A stretch of 64,000 nt of DNA from Pigmentiphaga litoralis. GTDB taxonomy: Bacteria > Pseudomonadota > Gammaproteobacteria > Burkholderiales > Burkholderiaceae_B. Positions 63,949 to 64,000 of the stretch are shown here, piece after piece. The stretch spans positions 372,001 through 436,000 of the forward strand of contig NZ_BMXQ01000003.1 of assembly GCF_014651835.1 (NCBI RefSeq), in the 5' to 3' direction. Position numbers and translations under genes: made by a program. The notes under the pieces are model-generated. The model saw only the letters and a program-made list of their open reading frames with translations. It did no database searches and was not told the DNA's origin. Each line of letters starts with the position of its first letter. Position 1 is the stretch's first letter.

Positions 63949-64000
63949 ATGACTGACGACAAACCCAATACCAAAGCGCAGCCCGGCAATACCGTCACGC
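63949..64000 (+). CDS. Start of an unidentified gene (runs off right edge)
   Basis: ATG 63949, with AAGGCG nine bases before it, opens a frame that stays open to the end of the window. Only MTDDKPNTKAQPGNTVT is visible, too short to identify. Confidence 0.5.
   Translation, partial: MTDDKPNTKAQPGNTVT

Overview
The window looks like a chromosomal segment of a flagellated betaproteobacterium of the order Burkholderiales, most likely family Alcaligenaceae (Bordetella/Achromobacter/Pigmentiphaga relatives). The reasons are high GC content, an flhDC master operon feeding flhBA-flhF-fliA and flgBCDEFGHIJKL, the bamE/fur divergent pair, the hrcA-hemH-hslR-grpE-dnaK-dnaJ order, and branched-chain amino acid (Liv) ABC genes. 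Genus cannot be fixed from sequence reading alone. I see no rRNA, tRNA, insertion sequence, phage gene or CRISPR array.

Layout. 1-393 (-): start of a PAS-domain protein leaving the left edge. 615-13662 (+): flhD, flhC, motA, motB, cheV, cheY, cheZ, a CheA kinase, flhB, flhA, flhF, fliA. 13773-15285 (-): flgN, flgM, flgA. 15444-26372 (+): flgB to flgL. 26436-31465: a two-component and chemotaxis-adaptation island (REC-HATPase protein, LuxR-type regulator, REC-PAS-histidine kinase, CheR, and a CheB without receiver). 31475-36105: dapB, bamE, fur, recN, nadK. 36188-43336 (+): hrcA, hemH, hslR, grpE, a thioredoxin-like protein, dnaK, dnaJ. 43418-50728 (-): livF, a livM-livG fusion, livH, livK, an FMN alpha-hydroxyacid dehydrogenase, a LysR regulator. 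50888-55859 (-): M16 peptidase, CoxE-type VWA protein, MoxR ATPase. 56327-57141 (+): two cytochromes c. 57350-57664 (+): a repeat-rich hypothetical protein. 57801-59215 (-): a serine esterase and a DUF1841 protein. 59388-60644 (+): icd. 60727-60804 (-): a predicted 25-residue membrane peptide. 60932-63336 (+): egtD and egtB. 63415-63858 (+): a single-domain response regulator. 63949-64000 (+): start of an unidentified gene.

How it works together. FlhD4C2 should drive the class II flagellar operons; flhB and flgB share an unusual upstream motif. FliA (sigma-28) and its anti-sigma FlgM then switch on late genes. A perfect-consensus sigma-28 promoter lies before flgM, and weaker ones lie before motA, flgK and cheR. 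The chemotaxis genes are split: cheV/cheY/cheZ/cheA sit with motAB, while cheR and a receiver-less cheB sit with a separate kinase/regulator pair, and no cheW or receptor gene is in the window. The chaperone block has sigma-32-type promoters before grpE and dnaK with identical 13-base spacers. Most interesting items: the receiver-less CheB/CheR plus REC-PAS-kinase/REC-HATPase island, the 25-residue membrane peptide with a nested palindrome beside icd/egtD, the shared flhB/flgB upstream motif, FlhB with NPTR in place of NPTH, and an ATGA-coupled small ORF between flhD and flhC.
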